A program made the position numbers and the translations under genes. Positions 26,181 through 35,253 of a DNA stretch of 64,000 bases are shown here, piece after piece. Origin of the DNA: Bacillus marinisedimentorum (GTDB lineage Bacteria; Bacillota; Bacilli; Bacillales; Bacillaceae_O); NCBI RefSeq assembly GCF_001644195.2, contig NZ_LWBL02000005.1:1-64000 (forward strand), given 5' to 3'. Each line of letters begins with the position of its first letter. The first letter of the stretch is position 1. Below the pieces are notes generated by a model. That model saw nothing but the letters and a program-made list of their open reading frames with translations, searched no databases and was not told where the DNA came from.

Positions 26181-26555
26181 TTACTCTGAACAGAAATTCT
26201 CTACATCAGCATCTACATAAAAGCCATCAACCACAATTTTTCCAGTGTTATATAAGGTCATGTCATAGTTGCTTGATGAAGTGTTTAGTATTGCTTTATG
26301 TCCTTCAGCCAGTTCTAATTCATGTGTTCCGTTTCTGGAACCATTGTTTACTTTCTCAACAAATTCCTGAAGAGTTTTCTTATCATCTATAAGAATATCA
26401 GTATCTGAATCCAAGCAATTAACAGTCATTGAATTCACTTGACCGGTGATAATAAGAGGTTCACCTGGATTACATGAAGTTAAAATAACAGTAACAGAAA
26501 TCGTAACCAATAATAATAGTATTCGATTTCGTTCCATTGGAATAAGAAAGGACAT
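26181..26555 (-). CDS. Small lipoprotein, unknown
   Basis: 124 residues, lipobox ILTSC at about 24-28, beta-rich mature part with two Cys (NCLDSD, NFCSE) able to form a disulfide. ATG 26555 after GTAGGGGGTGG. Not recognised. Confidence 0.6.
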   Translation of the reverse strand: MSFLIPMERNRILLLLVTISVTVILTSCNPGEPLIITGQVNSMTVNCLDSDTDILIDDKKTLQEFVEKVNNGSRNGTHELELAEGHKAILNTSSSNYDMTLYNTGKIVVDGFYVDADVENFCSE

Positions 26556-26717
26556 TCTTCCACCCCCTACAGAACACCATTATTTATATCTCATATCTCC
26601 TACACCCTGGCCGAAGACAGTCCCCATAAAAAACAAGTAGAATACATTCCAATCAAAAGTAACCATCAGCTCAAAAAACAGTATTGATTAATACAATTTT
26701 TGAATAAGGACTTTTTT

Positions 26718-27254
26718 CTACCCCTTGATTATTCCTTCCTCAATACCATATCGAATCAGACCAGCATAAGGATCTCCTGAAATACCCAATAGAACACAAA
26801 AGGCTGATTCAGTCTTGTATCCTCGTTTTTTCAATGTAATAACCTGATTCTTCAGGGGTGGATTTTTTCTCAACAGTTCGTCTTCGATGAGCGTATGGAG
26901 ATACGCATTCTGATTATGTACCGGCTGGTCCTGGCCAAACAATTCGAACATAAAACCCTTGAACATAAAATTGGCTTTAACCACTTGCCGTTCTCTAATC
27001 ATCTTTTTTTCCAGTGTAAAGCGATGCTGACGGCCATATAGATCGTATAGCTTTTGTTGAAATGACTTTAATTCTTTTACCTCCATGATAATGTCCAAAT
27101 CAGAACTTTCTACGTCGATACCGATTGGAATGGTTCCGCAAAGAACAGGTTTGTATAACCTCAAGTCTTCAAGTATCCTGAGTTCATCAATCGCTTTATA
27201 CGCGTTCATCTGCTTTTGATTGCCTGTTTTCATCCTCTCAAACAAATGAATCAC
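26718..27254 (-). CDS. DUF4269 nucleotidyltransferase-like protein
   Basis: 178 residues. LCGTIPIGIDVESSDLDI resembles the G-S...D-x-D motif of the polymerase-beta-like nucleotidyltransferase fold, as in DUF4269 proteins; the rest matches that family's length and YLHTLIEDELL segment. Function unknown. GTG 27254 after AAAGGGGAC. Confidence 0.8.
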   Translation of the reverse strand: MIHLFERMKTGNQKQMNAYKAIDELRILEDLRLYKPVLCGTIPIGIDVESSDLDIIMEVKELKSFQQKLYDLYGRQHRFTLEKKMIRERQVVKANFMFKGFMFELFGQDQPVHNQNAYLHTLIEDELLRKNPPLKNQVITLKKRGYKTESAFCVLLGISGDPYAGLIRYGIEEGIIKG

Positions 27255-27339
27255 CGGATCAGTCCCCTTTGGTTATGCTGCTATTTAATCTTCATCTCTC
27301 GAACGAAGTTGGATATCAAGAATAGAATACCTCTACCTC

Positions 27340-27450
27340 ATATCCGCATTTATAATGAAGTTTTAAGGATACATCCATAACTGGGGGCGCCTCCTATGGA
27401 TCACCACTTAATGATATTTCACAAGCCCTTGTACTCACTATTGTTAAAGA
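27340..27450 (+). pseudogene. Promoter-plus-start remnant of a CPA2 antiporter gene
   Basis: GCATTTATAAT, AAGGATA, GGCGCCTCCT and ATGGATCACCACTTAATG follow the same order as the upstream region and first codons of the antiporter at 30868 (GCATTTATAAT, AAGGATA, GGCGGTCCCC, ATGGATCACCACTCAATG). The frame then closes. A truncated duplicate about 3.5 kb from the parent. Confidence 0.6.
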
Positions 27451-27713
27451 GTGAGAAATAGCGTTAGGAACCGTATACCGTCTAATTATCAGAAACGAGC
27501 AAGCAAAACAATCAGATTCTATTCTGAGGTTCATCATCCTGACGACACAGCATTAGAGCTAGTGCTGATTAGATAATCACTTTCTAATTCAACAAAATAA
27601 CTAAGTGGGTCGGAGCAGTAGGCATAAGTCTTCTGCGGGACTAGCTAACAGGGAAGATTAATTCCAGGTCTCATCCAATTTGCCAGAATAGAACTCTATT
27701 GCTTTTTTATAAT

Positions 27714-28142
27714 TCAGATTTCTTCATTCTCTGTTGTATTTATCAAAACTTTTAATAATAGTTCCATTGCCTTTTCGTGCTTTTTTAAATTATATAGGGT
27801 CATCGCATAGAACACTTGAATTGCTCTATTATTAGGAAATAATTCAATTCCCTTGATAAGAACGTCCTTAGATTTCTGGTATTCTCCTAATGTTCGATAG
27901 GTACTGCCTAATTTCAATATTGCCCCTTCCAATTCTTCAGAAGAGAGCCCCATGTTTATTGCATTTTCATAAAAGAAGACTGCTTTCGATTCGTCTCCTA
28001 CTAAATCAAAACTCCAGCCACACTGATAGTTAATTGATGCATTATCAGGGAATTCCTTGGCCAGTTGTATAAGTAAGTCGTTAGATTCTTCATTTTTACC
28101 GCTTTTTCGCAACTTAAGTGCGCTTTCTAAATCTAATTGCAT
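27714..28142 (-). CDS. Tetratricopeptide-repeat protein, 3' end frameshifted
   Basis: About 142 residues in this frame, with TPR units from about residue 20 (LAKEFPDNASINYQCGWSFD; GSTYRTLGEYQKSKDVLIKG; ALTLYNL-type). It stops after TENEEI. The next frame continues NYKKAIEFYSGKLDETWN to TAA at 27658-27660, the usual C-terminus of this family, so about 18 residues were lost by a one-base shift near 27712. ATG 28142 is nine bases from GGAG. Confidence 0.75.
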   Translation of the reverse strand: MQLDLESALKLRKSGKNEESNDLLIQLAKEFPDNASINYQCGWSFDLVGDESKAVFFYENAINMGLSSEELEGAILKLGSTYRTLGEYQKSKDVLIKGIELFPNNRAIQVFYAMTLYNLKKHEKAMELLLKVLINTTENEEI

Positions 28143-28382
28143 CTTCATCATCTCCACTATCTTATTTCTCTCTATTCCACGAATGTTATTATGGCCAATT
28201 CTGGCATTATAACTTCTTTCCATTTCACCTTATAAACTTCCTTCTCCAATTGCTTTTTTTGTTGTTTTCGTCATGTAAAAGGTCTTCCTTCCATGAAGTC
28301 ACTTGATATACAAAGTCCCTTACATAGAAAAATGATATCGTTCAGTACACTCCCGTCAATCCGACACTTCAATCATAAAGAA

Positions 28383-28412
28383 GAAGCAGATATCTCTACC
28401 TGCTTCTTTCAA
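28383..28412 (-). terminator. Hairpin terminator
   Basis: GAAGCAG (28383-28389) and CTGCTTC (28400-28406). Followed on the minus strand by TTCTTTA. Ends the gene at 28441-29010. Confidence 0.65.
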
Positions 28413-28440
28413 AGATGTGAACCTTATTTTCCAAAAGTCC

Positions 28441-29010
28441 TCAACGTGAAATAACTTTATTCAGGAGTTTGAAACCAGAGATACTTAATCTCTTCCAAAT
28501 CCAGCTGTAGAGTACAGAAAAAGCTAACGTCCCTAAAAGAACCATACCATTAAAGCTGGATGTTACCGATGGCCCCAGTATAGGAAACTTAAATCCATAC
28601 AATAAAACACTTATACCCAGTGTCAAACACAAAGCTGCAAATGGAATAATAATTATGCCTCTCTTTAAATACTTAAGGCCAATGCCTAAACTGAGTCCTA
28701 ATAATCCTGTAGTAAAGGTGAACACCAAAACCTCACTTGGCTGGAACATCGCCAAAAGAAAGATGGTTGTGAAATAAGTCATCACCCCTATTCTGAGTGC
28801 CAACAGGCTGGCAAGCACAAGGGGACCGGTGCTCATCATACTAAGCACATAACCAAAACCAGTGTAAATACCCGCAGATTGAAAAATAACAGCTATTGAC
28901 CCTAAAAGTGCACCAACTACAAGCCGCATTGTGTTGGAATAGCCGTCAATAGTCGGAATGACCCCATCTTCCGCACCACTCGTCGTTGCTTTCTTGAAAA
29001 ATGTCCGCAT
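28441..29010 (-). CDS. Five- or six-helix membrane protein, unknown
   Basis: 189 residues. A short polar N-terminus is followed by hydrophobic segments whose pattern (GALLGSIAVIFQSAGIYTGF; GPLVLASLLALRIG) recalls the S-component of energy-coupling-factor transporters or YjiK-like proteins. Not assigned. GGGGGTG precedes the ATG. Confidence 0.55.
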   Translation of the reverse strand: MRTFFKKATTSGAEDGVIPTIDGYSNTMRLVVGALLGSIAVIFQSAGIYTGFGYVLSMMSTGPLVLASLLALRIGVMTYFTTIFLLAMFQPSEVLVFTFTTGLLGLSLGIGLKYLKRGIIIIPFAALCLTLGISVLLYGFKFPILGPSVTSSFNGMVLLGTLAFSVLYSWIWKRLSISGFKLLNKVISR

Positions 29011-29112
29011 CTTACACCCCCATAATAGGCAATGCAGCTAGAAAAAAGTTTATGCTGGGAAATGATGCAAACATTTTTGTACATAAAATGTTAAGGAGAC
29101 CGGAAAGTCAAT

Positions 29113-29229
29113 ATGTACCGAAATCGCCCCTGGCATGAATACGGCACGGAAATGGGCAATGCCTTGAAAAGCCCTGATTCGTGCTATTTGAACACGCCTA
29201 ATCATACTCTTTTAAAAGAAGATAAGTAG
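29113..29229 (+). CDS. Possible 38-residue protein
   Basis: MYRNRPWHEYGTEMGNALKS and a polar tail, TAG 29227-29229. AAGGAG lies 15 bases and GGAAAG about seven bases upstream. Protein-like composition but no family. Confidence 0.3.
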   Translation: MYRNRPWHEYGTEMGNALKSPDSCYLNTPNHTLLKEDK

Positions 29230-29246
29230 AAGGGGTGTAAAATCAT

Positions 29247-30650
29247 TTGAGCAAAGTTAAAGTCAGATTACGTCCCATCGTAAATCGAATTAATTTGCCT
29301 ACTGTACTGAAAACAGCTGTACTTCCGGGTGACTCCATGGAAAGATTATTTATTGCAACCCAGACAGGGGAAATCTTTTACATCGGTAATGGGGACATCA
29401 GGACTTTTTTGGACATCCGTCCGCGGATCATAAAACTGGATGGATACGATGAGCGCGGATTGCTGGGCCTGGCGTTTCATCCGGAGTTTTACTATAACGG
29501 CTTGTTTTATCTTTATTATTCAGTTGCCGGAACACAGGGCCCCGGTGCTCTTCCTGACTCTTTTAAGCCTGATCCGTGTGACCCCGAGACGTTAAACCTG
29601 AGGTGGACAAACAGGGATACGCAATATGATCATATCGACACAATTGAAGAATGGCGTTTGACATCGAATGGCCAGCCCCGAAAAAGACGGACATTGCTTA
29701 ATTTAAGAAGGCCCTTTTACAATCACAACGGTGTCAACAACTTAACCTTTTCACCTGAAACAGGAAAACTTGTGTTAACAAGCGGAGATGGCGGATCGGG
29801 CTATGATCCTTTTAATTTAAGCCAGGACGAGATGGAAATCGCGGGTAAAATTATTGAAATTGATGTAGGCAAACATACATCTATCGAAAACCCGCCCGCA
29901 GCCACACGTTTTAATGAACTGCCTGCACCTATTCAGGAAACACTTACGGTTATTGCCAGAGGGGTCCGCAATATCCCGGGGATTTCTTATCAAAGGTATG
30001 GCAATCAGTATATTAAATATGCCGGGAATGTCGGGCAGGATCTGGTAGAGTCGATTTTTTCATTTGTTCATTATAAACCGATACCGGTTACCCAGCTCGT
30101 TCAAGCTTCTTTAATGAACGCTGAACTTGATCAGGAGGGACTGATTAACTTCGGCTGGCGGGGATGGGAAGGTGCTTTTCCCACTTCAATTGTGAGGAAC
30201 TGCTCTGCAAATGCGGATGTGGACGAAAAGATTATCGTTTATTACAACGAAGCCATTAAAACGTCAGTAAAGCGAATTCAGCCTTTAACTAGTTGTTTTC
30301 ATAAAGATCCCCGCCCCGATAAGTTTGCGGGAACTGCACTTACAGGCGTCCATCCATACATGGGGAGAGAAATCCCGGCTTTAACAGGGTCGGTTGTGTT
30401 TACCGACCTTGCCCGGAAGGATGAATCTCAAACTCCGGTTAAAGGAGTTTTAGCTTATACGAGAGTGAGGCCGGATTGCAAACTAAGTGATTTTAGTGTT
30501 ATAGAAACCGATTATAATTTTGGCTCCGAATCTGCTTATTACGTTAGTCTGGGTGCGAGCCTGGGCCAAACCAGTTTATATTTAGGGGTTAATGGCTCTA
30601 TGAAAGTGACTGACTTTAACCAGGGTAGTGTTTTTGAAATTGTTCCGTGA
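29247..30650 (+). CDS. Glucose/sorbosone-dehydrogenase-like beta-propeller (PQQ-type)
   Basis: 467 residues. The GSDH motifs are clear: DERGLLGLAFHPEFYYNGLF, NHNGVNNLTFSPETGKLVLT, SGDGGSGYDPFN. These belong to the soluble quinoprotein sugar dehydrogenase superfamily. No signal peptide is visible, so if PQQ-dependent the enzyme would be intracellular or released some other way; many Bacillus members have no proven cofactor. TTG 29247 follows AAGGGGTG. No PQQ biosynthesis genes nearby. Confidence 0.85.
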   Translation: MSKVKVRLRPIVNRINLPTVLKTAVLPGDSMERLFIATQTGEIFYIGNGDIRTFLDIRPRIIKLDGYDERGLLGLAFHPEFYYNGLFYLYYSVAGTQGPGALPDSFKPDPCDPETLNLRWTNRDTQYDHIDTIEEWRLTSNGQPRKRRTLLNLRRPFYNHNGVNNLTFSPETGKLVLTSGDGGSGYDPFNLSQDEMEIAGKIIEIDVGKHTSIENPPAATRFNELPAPIQETLTVIARGVRNIPGISYQRYGNQYIKYAGNVGQDLVESIFSFVHYKPIPVTQLVQASLMNAELDQEGLINFGWRGWEGAFPTSIVRNCSANADVDEKIIVYYNEAIKTSVKRIQPLTSCFHKDPRPDKFAGTALTGVHPYMGREIPALTGSVVFTDLARKDESQTPVKGVLAYTRVRPDCKLSDFSVIETDYNFGSESAYYVSLGASLGQTSLYLGVNGSMKVTDFNQGSVFEIVP

Positions 30651-30867
30651 TTAATAAACTCCCACTTATAGAACAACAATCAATTCCAAGTTAAATTCAC
30701 CCGTTGCAAATTTCCGTGTTTCATATCATACCTCCTTTGCAAATTATATATAGCATGACTCAACCTCACACATTAACATCAATTTTTAAGGATCGCTCTC
30801 CAAATATACCGATTTGCATTTATAATAAAACTATAAGGATATATTTTTTCAAATGGAGGCGGTCCCC

Positions 30868-32685
30868 ATGGATCACCACTCAATGACCTCACTGATCCTT
30901 GTGCTCGCAATCGCTTTTTTCATTCCGATTTTTCTCCAGCGCTTTCATTTACGGATGATCCCTGTCGTTGTCGCTGAAATTGCCGCCGGCCTGATTGTCG
31001 GGCAGAGCGGACTCAACCTTGTCCAGGAAGACCCGTGGCTAGAGCTGCTGGCCGCTCTCGGTTTTCTGTTTCTTATGTTTTTGAGCGGGCTTGAAATAAG
31101 TTTTGAACCGAAAGCATTCAAAGAAGAGAACGACAGCATAAAGCCGCATCCATTTTTGCTGGGCCTGCTGATGTTTGGATTGATTGTTTCGGTTTCCTAT
31201 GTACTATCCCTCACCCTTGTCTGGTTCGGGCTGATCAAAGAAGCGCCGTTAATGGCACTTATCATTACGACAATCTCCCTTGGTGTCGTGCTGCCCGTCT
31301 TAAAAGAAAGGCAGCTTCTCGGGAACCATTACGGACAGACCCTCCTCATGACAGCAACAGTTGCTGATTTTGCGACAATGCTGCTGCTTACCGCTTATTT
31401 AATGATCCGTGCTGGTGAACCGCTCAGAATTCCCCTGCTCCTGCTTCTGTTTATCGCGATGTTCGTCATTTACCGGTCAGTGAAACGGACCCTTCACATC
31501 CCTTTTATTGACAAACTGATGAAAACAGCTACCGTCCAGCTTGGCACAAGAGGCGTTTTTGCCCTTGTCCTGCTGTTTGCCGGACTGTCAGAACGCCTTG
31601 GTGCGGAAGCGATATTCGGTGCGTTTTTAGCCGGTATCATCATTTCCTTGCTAAGGCCGCAGCAGGAGTTCCGGCATCAGCTTGATTCATTCGGCTACGG
31701 TTTTTTGATTCCTATTTTCTTTGTGATGGTAGGGGTGCGGCTTGACCTGCAGGCCATCATCGATAATAAAACGGTTTTGCTGTTAATGCCCGTTCTGCTC
31801 GTTTATATGTACATAGCAAAGCTGGTCCCTTCGATTGTTCTTGCCAGATGGTATTCATGGAAAAAAGCGCTCGCAGCCGGTTTGCTTTCGACTTCGAAAT
31901 TGAGCCTTGTCATTGCGGCGGCACGGATTGCGTATGATGCCGGCATCATCAGTTCTGCATTGAATGGGGCGCTTATCCTCGTTGCGGTCACGACTTGTCT
32001 TGTTTCACCGGTCGCCTTCAACAGGTTGGTGCCAAACGAAACGCTTCATGTTCACAACGTTTACAGCATTATCGGAGCGAACAGCCTGACTCTTCCGCTC
32101 TCACTGGAGTTATCCAACAGTCCGCATATCGTCAAAGTCTACAGTGACCACCCGCTCAATCGCGATGAAACCCATAATTTTGAAGTTGTGCTCGTTTCAT
32201 CTTTTCAGGTTGAGACACTTGAAAAGAAGGGTGCTTTTAACGCGGATAAACTAATTGCCGCTACTGCCGATGACGGTAAAAATGCGGCCATTGCCGGGTA
32301 TGCCCGCGAACATGGGATTCATGACGTTGTCGCAAAATTGGAGAACTCATCTATTCAAGATGAGCTTGGACTGCATGGAATCCGTGTGTTTTCACCCGAA
32401 AAATCTTCCGCCATAGTGCTGAGAACACTCGTTGACCAACCCGCGATGCTGACTTTGCTTTCAGAGGGCCCGCATCAGATTCGGGAAATCCTGATCGGAA
32501 ACCATTTTTATGACAACATGCTGCTCAAACAGATACAATTTCTCGGTGATGCCCTTATCCTCCATATTGTCCGGGAAGGGCAATTCATCCTCCCTCACGG
32601 CGATACCCGGTTGAAAGAAGGCGATCACCTGCTCATCTCCGGCAATCCGGACACACTTGATGATATTTCACATCACTTTGCGTAG
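30868..32685 (+). CDS. CPA2 monovalent cation:proton antiporter
   Basis: About 605 residues. Residues ~10-375 form the 12-helix Na+/H+ exchanger domain (FLFLMFLSGLEISF; GAFLAGIIISLL; FGYGFLIPIFFVMVGVRLDL). Then comes a regulatory domain (ESLGN-type NAD motifs are weak) and a C-terminal TrkA-C-like module (RLKEGDHLLISGNPD). Potassium or sodium efflux is likely. ATG 30868 follows GGAGGCGG. A truncated copy of its upstream region sits at 27340. Confidence 0.88.
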   Translation: MDHHSMTSLILVLAIAFFIPIFLQRFHLRMIPVVVAEIAAGLIVGQSGLNLVQEDPWLELLAALGFLFLMFLSGLEISFEPKAFKEENDSIKPHPFLLGLLMFGLIVSVSYVLSLTLVWFGLIKEAPLMALIITTISLGVVLPVLKERQLLGNHYGQTLLMTATVADFATMLLLTAYLMIRAGEPLRIPLLLLLFIAMFVIYRSVKRTLHIPFIDKLMKTATVQLGTRGVFALVLLFAGLSERLGAEAIFGAFLAGIIISLLRPQQEFRHQLDSFGYGFLIPIFFVMVGVRLDLQAIIDNKTVLLLMPVLLVYMYIAKLVPSIVLARWYSWKKALAAGLLSTSKLSLVIAAARIAYDAGIISSALNGALILVAVTTCLVSPVAFNRLVPNETLHVHNVYSIIGANSLTLPLSLELSNSPHIVKVYSDHPLNRDETHNFEVVLVSSFQVETLEKKGAFNADKLIAATADDGKNAAIAGYAREHGIHDVVAKLENSSIQDELGLHGIRVFSPEKSSAIVLRTLVDQPAMLTLLSEGPHQIREILIGNHFYDNMLLKQIQFLGDALILHIVREGQFILPHGDTRLKEGDHLLISGNPDTLDDISHHFA

Positions 32686-32718
32686 CGGTGCCTGTCACTT
32701 GTCGGTATTTGTCGACAA

Positions 32719-32771
32719 CAAAACCGCTCCTTCAGCAGTCTAGGACCCTGCCGGCGGAGCGGTTTGTCTTT
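32719..32771 (+). terminator. Intrinsic terminator
   Basis: AAACCGCTCC and GGAGCGGTTT around a structured loop, then GTCTTTG. Ends the antiporter gene and faces the GNAT gene at 32803. Confidence 0.75.
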
Positions 32772-32802
32772 GAATTTCACTTTTGATTTTCAAAATGTTT
32801 GG

Positions 32803-33336
32803 TCACTCACCAGAAACATCAATCCAGAATCGCTTAACGATATTGCCGTCTTCTTCAACGTAGTCATCGTCAGGGACACCGCCGTTATTCTGTATCGTTT
32901 TAGCGGAGGCAATGTTATCTTCATCGCAGACGACGAGTACTTTACCGATGCCAATCTCCCCCGCTTTCTCAAGGGAAAGGGCAAGCAGCCGTGTGGCATA
33001 TCCCTTTCTTCGTTCGGATGGACGGATTCCGTAACCGATATGGCCGCCAGCATTTTTCAGCTGTTCCGTCAGTGAATGGCGGATATTTACAGCACCAAGC
33101 ACTTTCATATCTTCACCTACAAGCCAGTAGGTCGAATCCGGCACCCATCCTTCAGGAAGTCCTTTTCCTTCAGCTTGATCCTCCAGGGACCGAATCATCG
33201 CTTCAAAGTCTTCAGGATCCTTGGAAATGACCCATGGCACCATATTTTCCCCGCTGTCCTTCCATTCGCGGTAGAATGAAAGATATGCCTCCTCCAATTC
33301 CATTGACGGCTTCGCAAGATATACGTGCTCCTCCAT
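32803..33336 (-). CDS. GNAT-family N-acetyltransferase
   Basis: 177 residues. Motif A region IGYGIRPSERRKGYATRLLA (R-x-x-G-x-A) and the following VVCDEDNIASAKTIQNNGG helix are standard. Similar proteins in Bacillus are annotated as acetyltransferases of unknown substrate. ATG 33336 after GGGAGGCGG. Confidence 0.85.
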   Translation of the reverse strand: MEEHVYLAKPSMELEEAYLSFYREWKDSGENMVPWVISKDPEDFEAMIRSLEDQAEGKGLPEGWVPDSTYWLVGEDMKVLGAVNIRHSLTEQLKNAGGHIGYGIRPSERRKGYATRLLALSLEKAGEIGIGKVLVVCDEDNIASAKTIQNNGGVPDDDYVEEDGNIVKRFWIDVSGE

Positions 33337-33418
33337 CAAACCGCCTCCCTTTTTTTTAGAATTGGCAATATCTTACCATAGTTGCGCACATATAGGTATA
33401 TCGCATTTCATTAACATT

Positions 33419-33460
33419 TGCCTGGCAATTGCCTGGGAAGTGCCAGGCAATTGCCAGGCA
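33419..33460. repeat. Perfect 18-bp inverted repeat
   Basis: TGCCTGGCAATTGCCTGG (33419-33436), loop GAAGTG, then the exact complement CCAGGCAATTGCCAGGCA (33443-33460). Each arm itself contains GGCAATTGCC. No T run on either side. It lies in the gap before the acetolactate-synthase-like gene. Confidence 0.85.
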
Positions 33461-33541
33461 TTCTCTCCCCTCCCCCTTCATTTACCGTTTGGTTTTGGAT
33501 CATAAGAGGAATGAGAAATAGTAGACCATTTTTAGGGAGAG

Positions 33542-35197
33542 GTGACGAGAAACGTGAAAGCAGCAGAGTTAATGGTGAAAAATCTCGAAGCAGAAGGCAT
33601 TGAATATATTTTTGGCGTTCCCGGAGAAGAAAACATCGATTTCATGGATGCCCTATTGGCATCTGATATGAAGTTTGTTACGACCAGGCATGAAACCGGG
33701 GCGGCTTATATGGCCGGCACAATGGGCAGGCTCACCGGCAAACCCGGTGTCAGCCTTGCCACACTCGGACCCGGTGCGACAAACATGATGACAGGTGTCG
33801 CCAATTCAAATATGGATCTGTCCCCGATGATCGCCATCACCGGACAGGCCGACCTTGAGCGCCAGTATAAAGGGATCCATTCCCACCAGGTATATGACTT
33901 GAAGGAAATGTACAATACCGTCACAAAATGGAATACTTCAGTCGATGATCCGGAAATCATCCCGGGTGTTGTCCGCAAGGCGTATCACCTTGCAACGGCC
34001 GAAAAACCGGGCGCAACCCATATCGTCCTTCCGGAAGATATTGCGGATATGGATGTGGAATACAAAGAGCTTCCTAAAATGAACCACCATACATCTGAAG
34101 CTTCAGACAGCACCATCAAAGAAGCGGCCGACTTGATCAAGAATGCCAAACAGCCGCTGATCATGGCCGGTAACGGCGTGACACGTGGTGGAGCCTCAGA
34201 AGACCTCCAGGCCCTTGCTGAAAAACTGCAGGTCCATGTGACCCATACGTTCATGGGGAAAGGCGCACTCCCTTATACGCATGACCTGAGCCTGCTGACA
34301 TCAGGGCTGGGCGGAAAAGATTATATCAACTGCGGATTTGAACATGCCGACCTGATTATAGCCGTCGGATACGATATGGTTGAATATCCGCCGAAAAACT
34401 GGAACCCGGAAGCGGACACGCCGGTGCTCCATATCGATACGGAGGAAGCAGAAACAGATGCACACTACCCTGTAAAACTCAACGTTGTCGGCGATATCAG
34501 CGCCAATCTCCGTAAACTGGCAGAAACAGCGGATAAACGCTCTGAAAAAAACGAACATTATGCAGAGCTAAGGAAAAAGATCCTGGACGAAATCGAAGAT
34601 TATGCAAATGACGACAGCTTCCCGATAAAACCGCAGCGCATCATTTCAGACCTGCGTTCCGTCCTGGGCGAAGATGATATCCTGTTGTCTGACACCGGCG
34701 CCCATAAAATGTGGATCGCCCGCATGTATCATTGCTACAAACCGAATACATGCCTGATTTCAAATGGGCTCGCATCGATGGGAATCGCTCTGCCGGGAGC
34801 GATTGGAGCCAAACTGGCGAAACCCGACAGCAAAGTCGTTGCAGTAGCAGGTGACGGTGCATTCCTCATGACAGGCGAAGAACTTGAAACAGCAGTGCGC
34901 CTTGAACTTCCGCTTGTCGTCATGGTATGGAAGGATAACAGCTACGGCTTGATCGGATGGAAGCAAATGAATGAATTCGACCGGAAATCCAACGTCGACT
35001 TCGGCAATCCGGATTTTGTAAAACTTGCTGAAGCTTATGGTGCGGAAGGACATCGCATTGAGGATGAAAAAGAACTGAAGCCGACACTTGAAAAGGCACT
35101 GCAGGCAAATGGCCCGGTTGTGATCGAGTGTCCGGTTGATTACCGTGAAAACACCAAACTGACCGAGCGTCTCGGCAAAATCGTTTGCCGCAATTAA
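33542..35197 (+). CDS. alsS: Acetolactate-synthase-like ThDP enzyme
   Basis: 551 residues. The three ThDP-enzyme domains are present: Pyr domain with GVPGEEN and the catalytic Glu in RHETGAAYM (residue 51), middle domain with GNGVTRGGAS, PP domain with GDGAFLMTGEELETAVRLEL...KDNSYG. It most resembles catabolic acetolactate synthases making 2-acetolactate from pyruvate. No acetolactate decarboxylase or LysR regulator is adjacent, so the pathway assignment is open. GTG 33542 or 33554 may be the start; GAGAGG lies between them. Confidence 0.75.
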   Translation: MTRNVKAAELMVKNLEAEGIEYIFGVPGEENIDFMDALLASDMKFVTTRHETGAAYMAGTMGRLTGKPGVSLATLGPGATNMMTGVANSNMDLSPMIAITGQADLERQYKGIHSHQVYDLKEMYNTVTKWNTSVDDPEIIPGVVRKAYHLATAEKPGATHIVLPEDIADMDVEYKELPKMNHHTSEASDSTIKEAADLIKNAKQPLIMAGNGVTRGGASEDLQALAEKLQVHVTHTFMGKGALPYTHDLSLLTSGLGGKDYINCGFEHADLIIAVGYDMVEYPPKNWNPEADTPVLHIDTEEAETDAHYPVKLNVVGDISANLRKLAETADKRSEKNEHYAELRKKILDEIEDYANDDSFPIKPQRIISDLRSVLGEDDILLSDTGAHKMWIARMYHCYKPNTCLISNGLASMGIALPGAIGAKLAKPDSKVVAVAGDGAFLMTGEELETAVRLELPLVVMVWKDNSYGLIGWKQMNEFDRKSNVDFGNPDFVKLAEAYGAEGHRIEDEKELKPTLEKALQANGPVVIECPVDYRENTKLTERLGKIVCRN

Positions 35198-35202
35198 AAT
35201 GG

Positions 35203-35247
35203 AAAAAAGATGGTCCCGTGCATACGTGCACGGGACCATCTTTTTTT
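35203..35247. terminator. Strong bidirectional terminator
   Basis: GATGGTCCCGTGCA (35209-35222) and TGCACGGGACCATC (35227-35240), perfect, loop TACG, with A run before and T run after. It separates the converging alsS-like and cadA genes. Confidence 0.92.
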
Positions 35248-35253
35248 AGCACC

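Noticed and set aside
33542-35197. Pyruvate oxidase
   Set aside because: The GNGVTRGGAS and RHETGAAYM segments and overall pattern fit acetolactate synthases better; no C-terminal membrane-binding peptide is seen.
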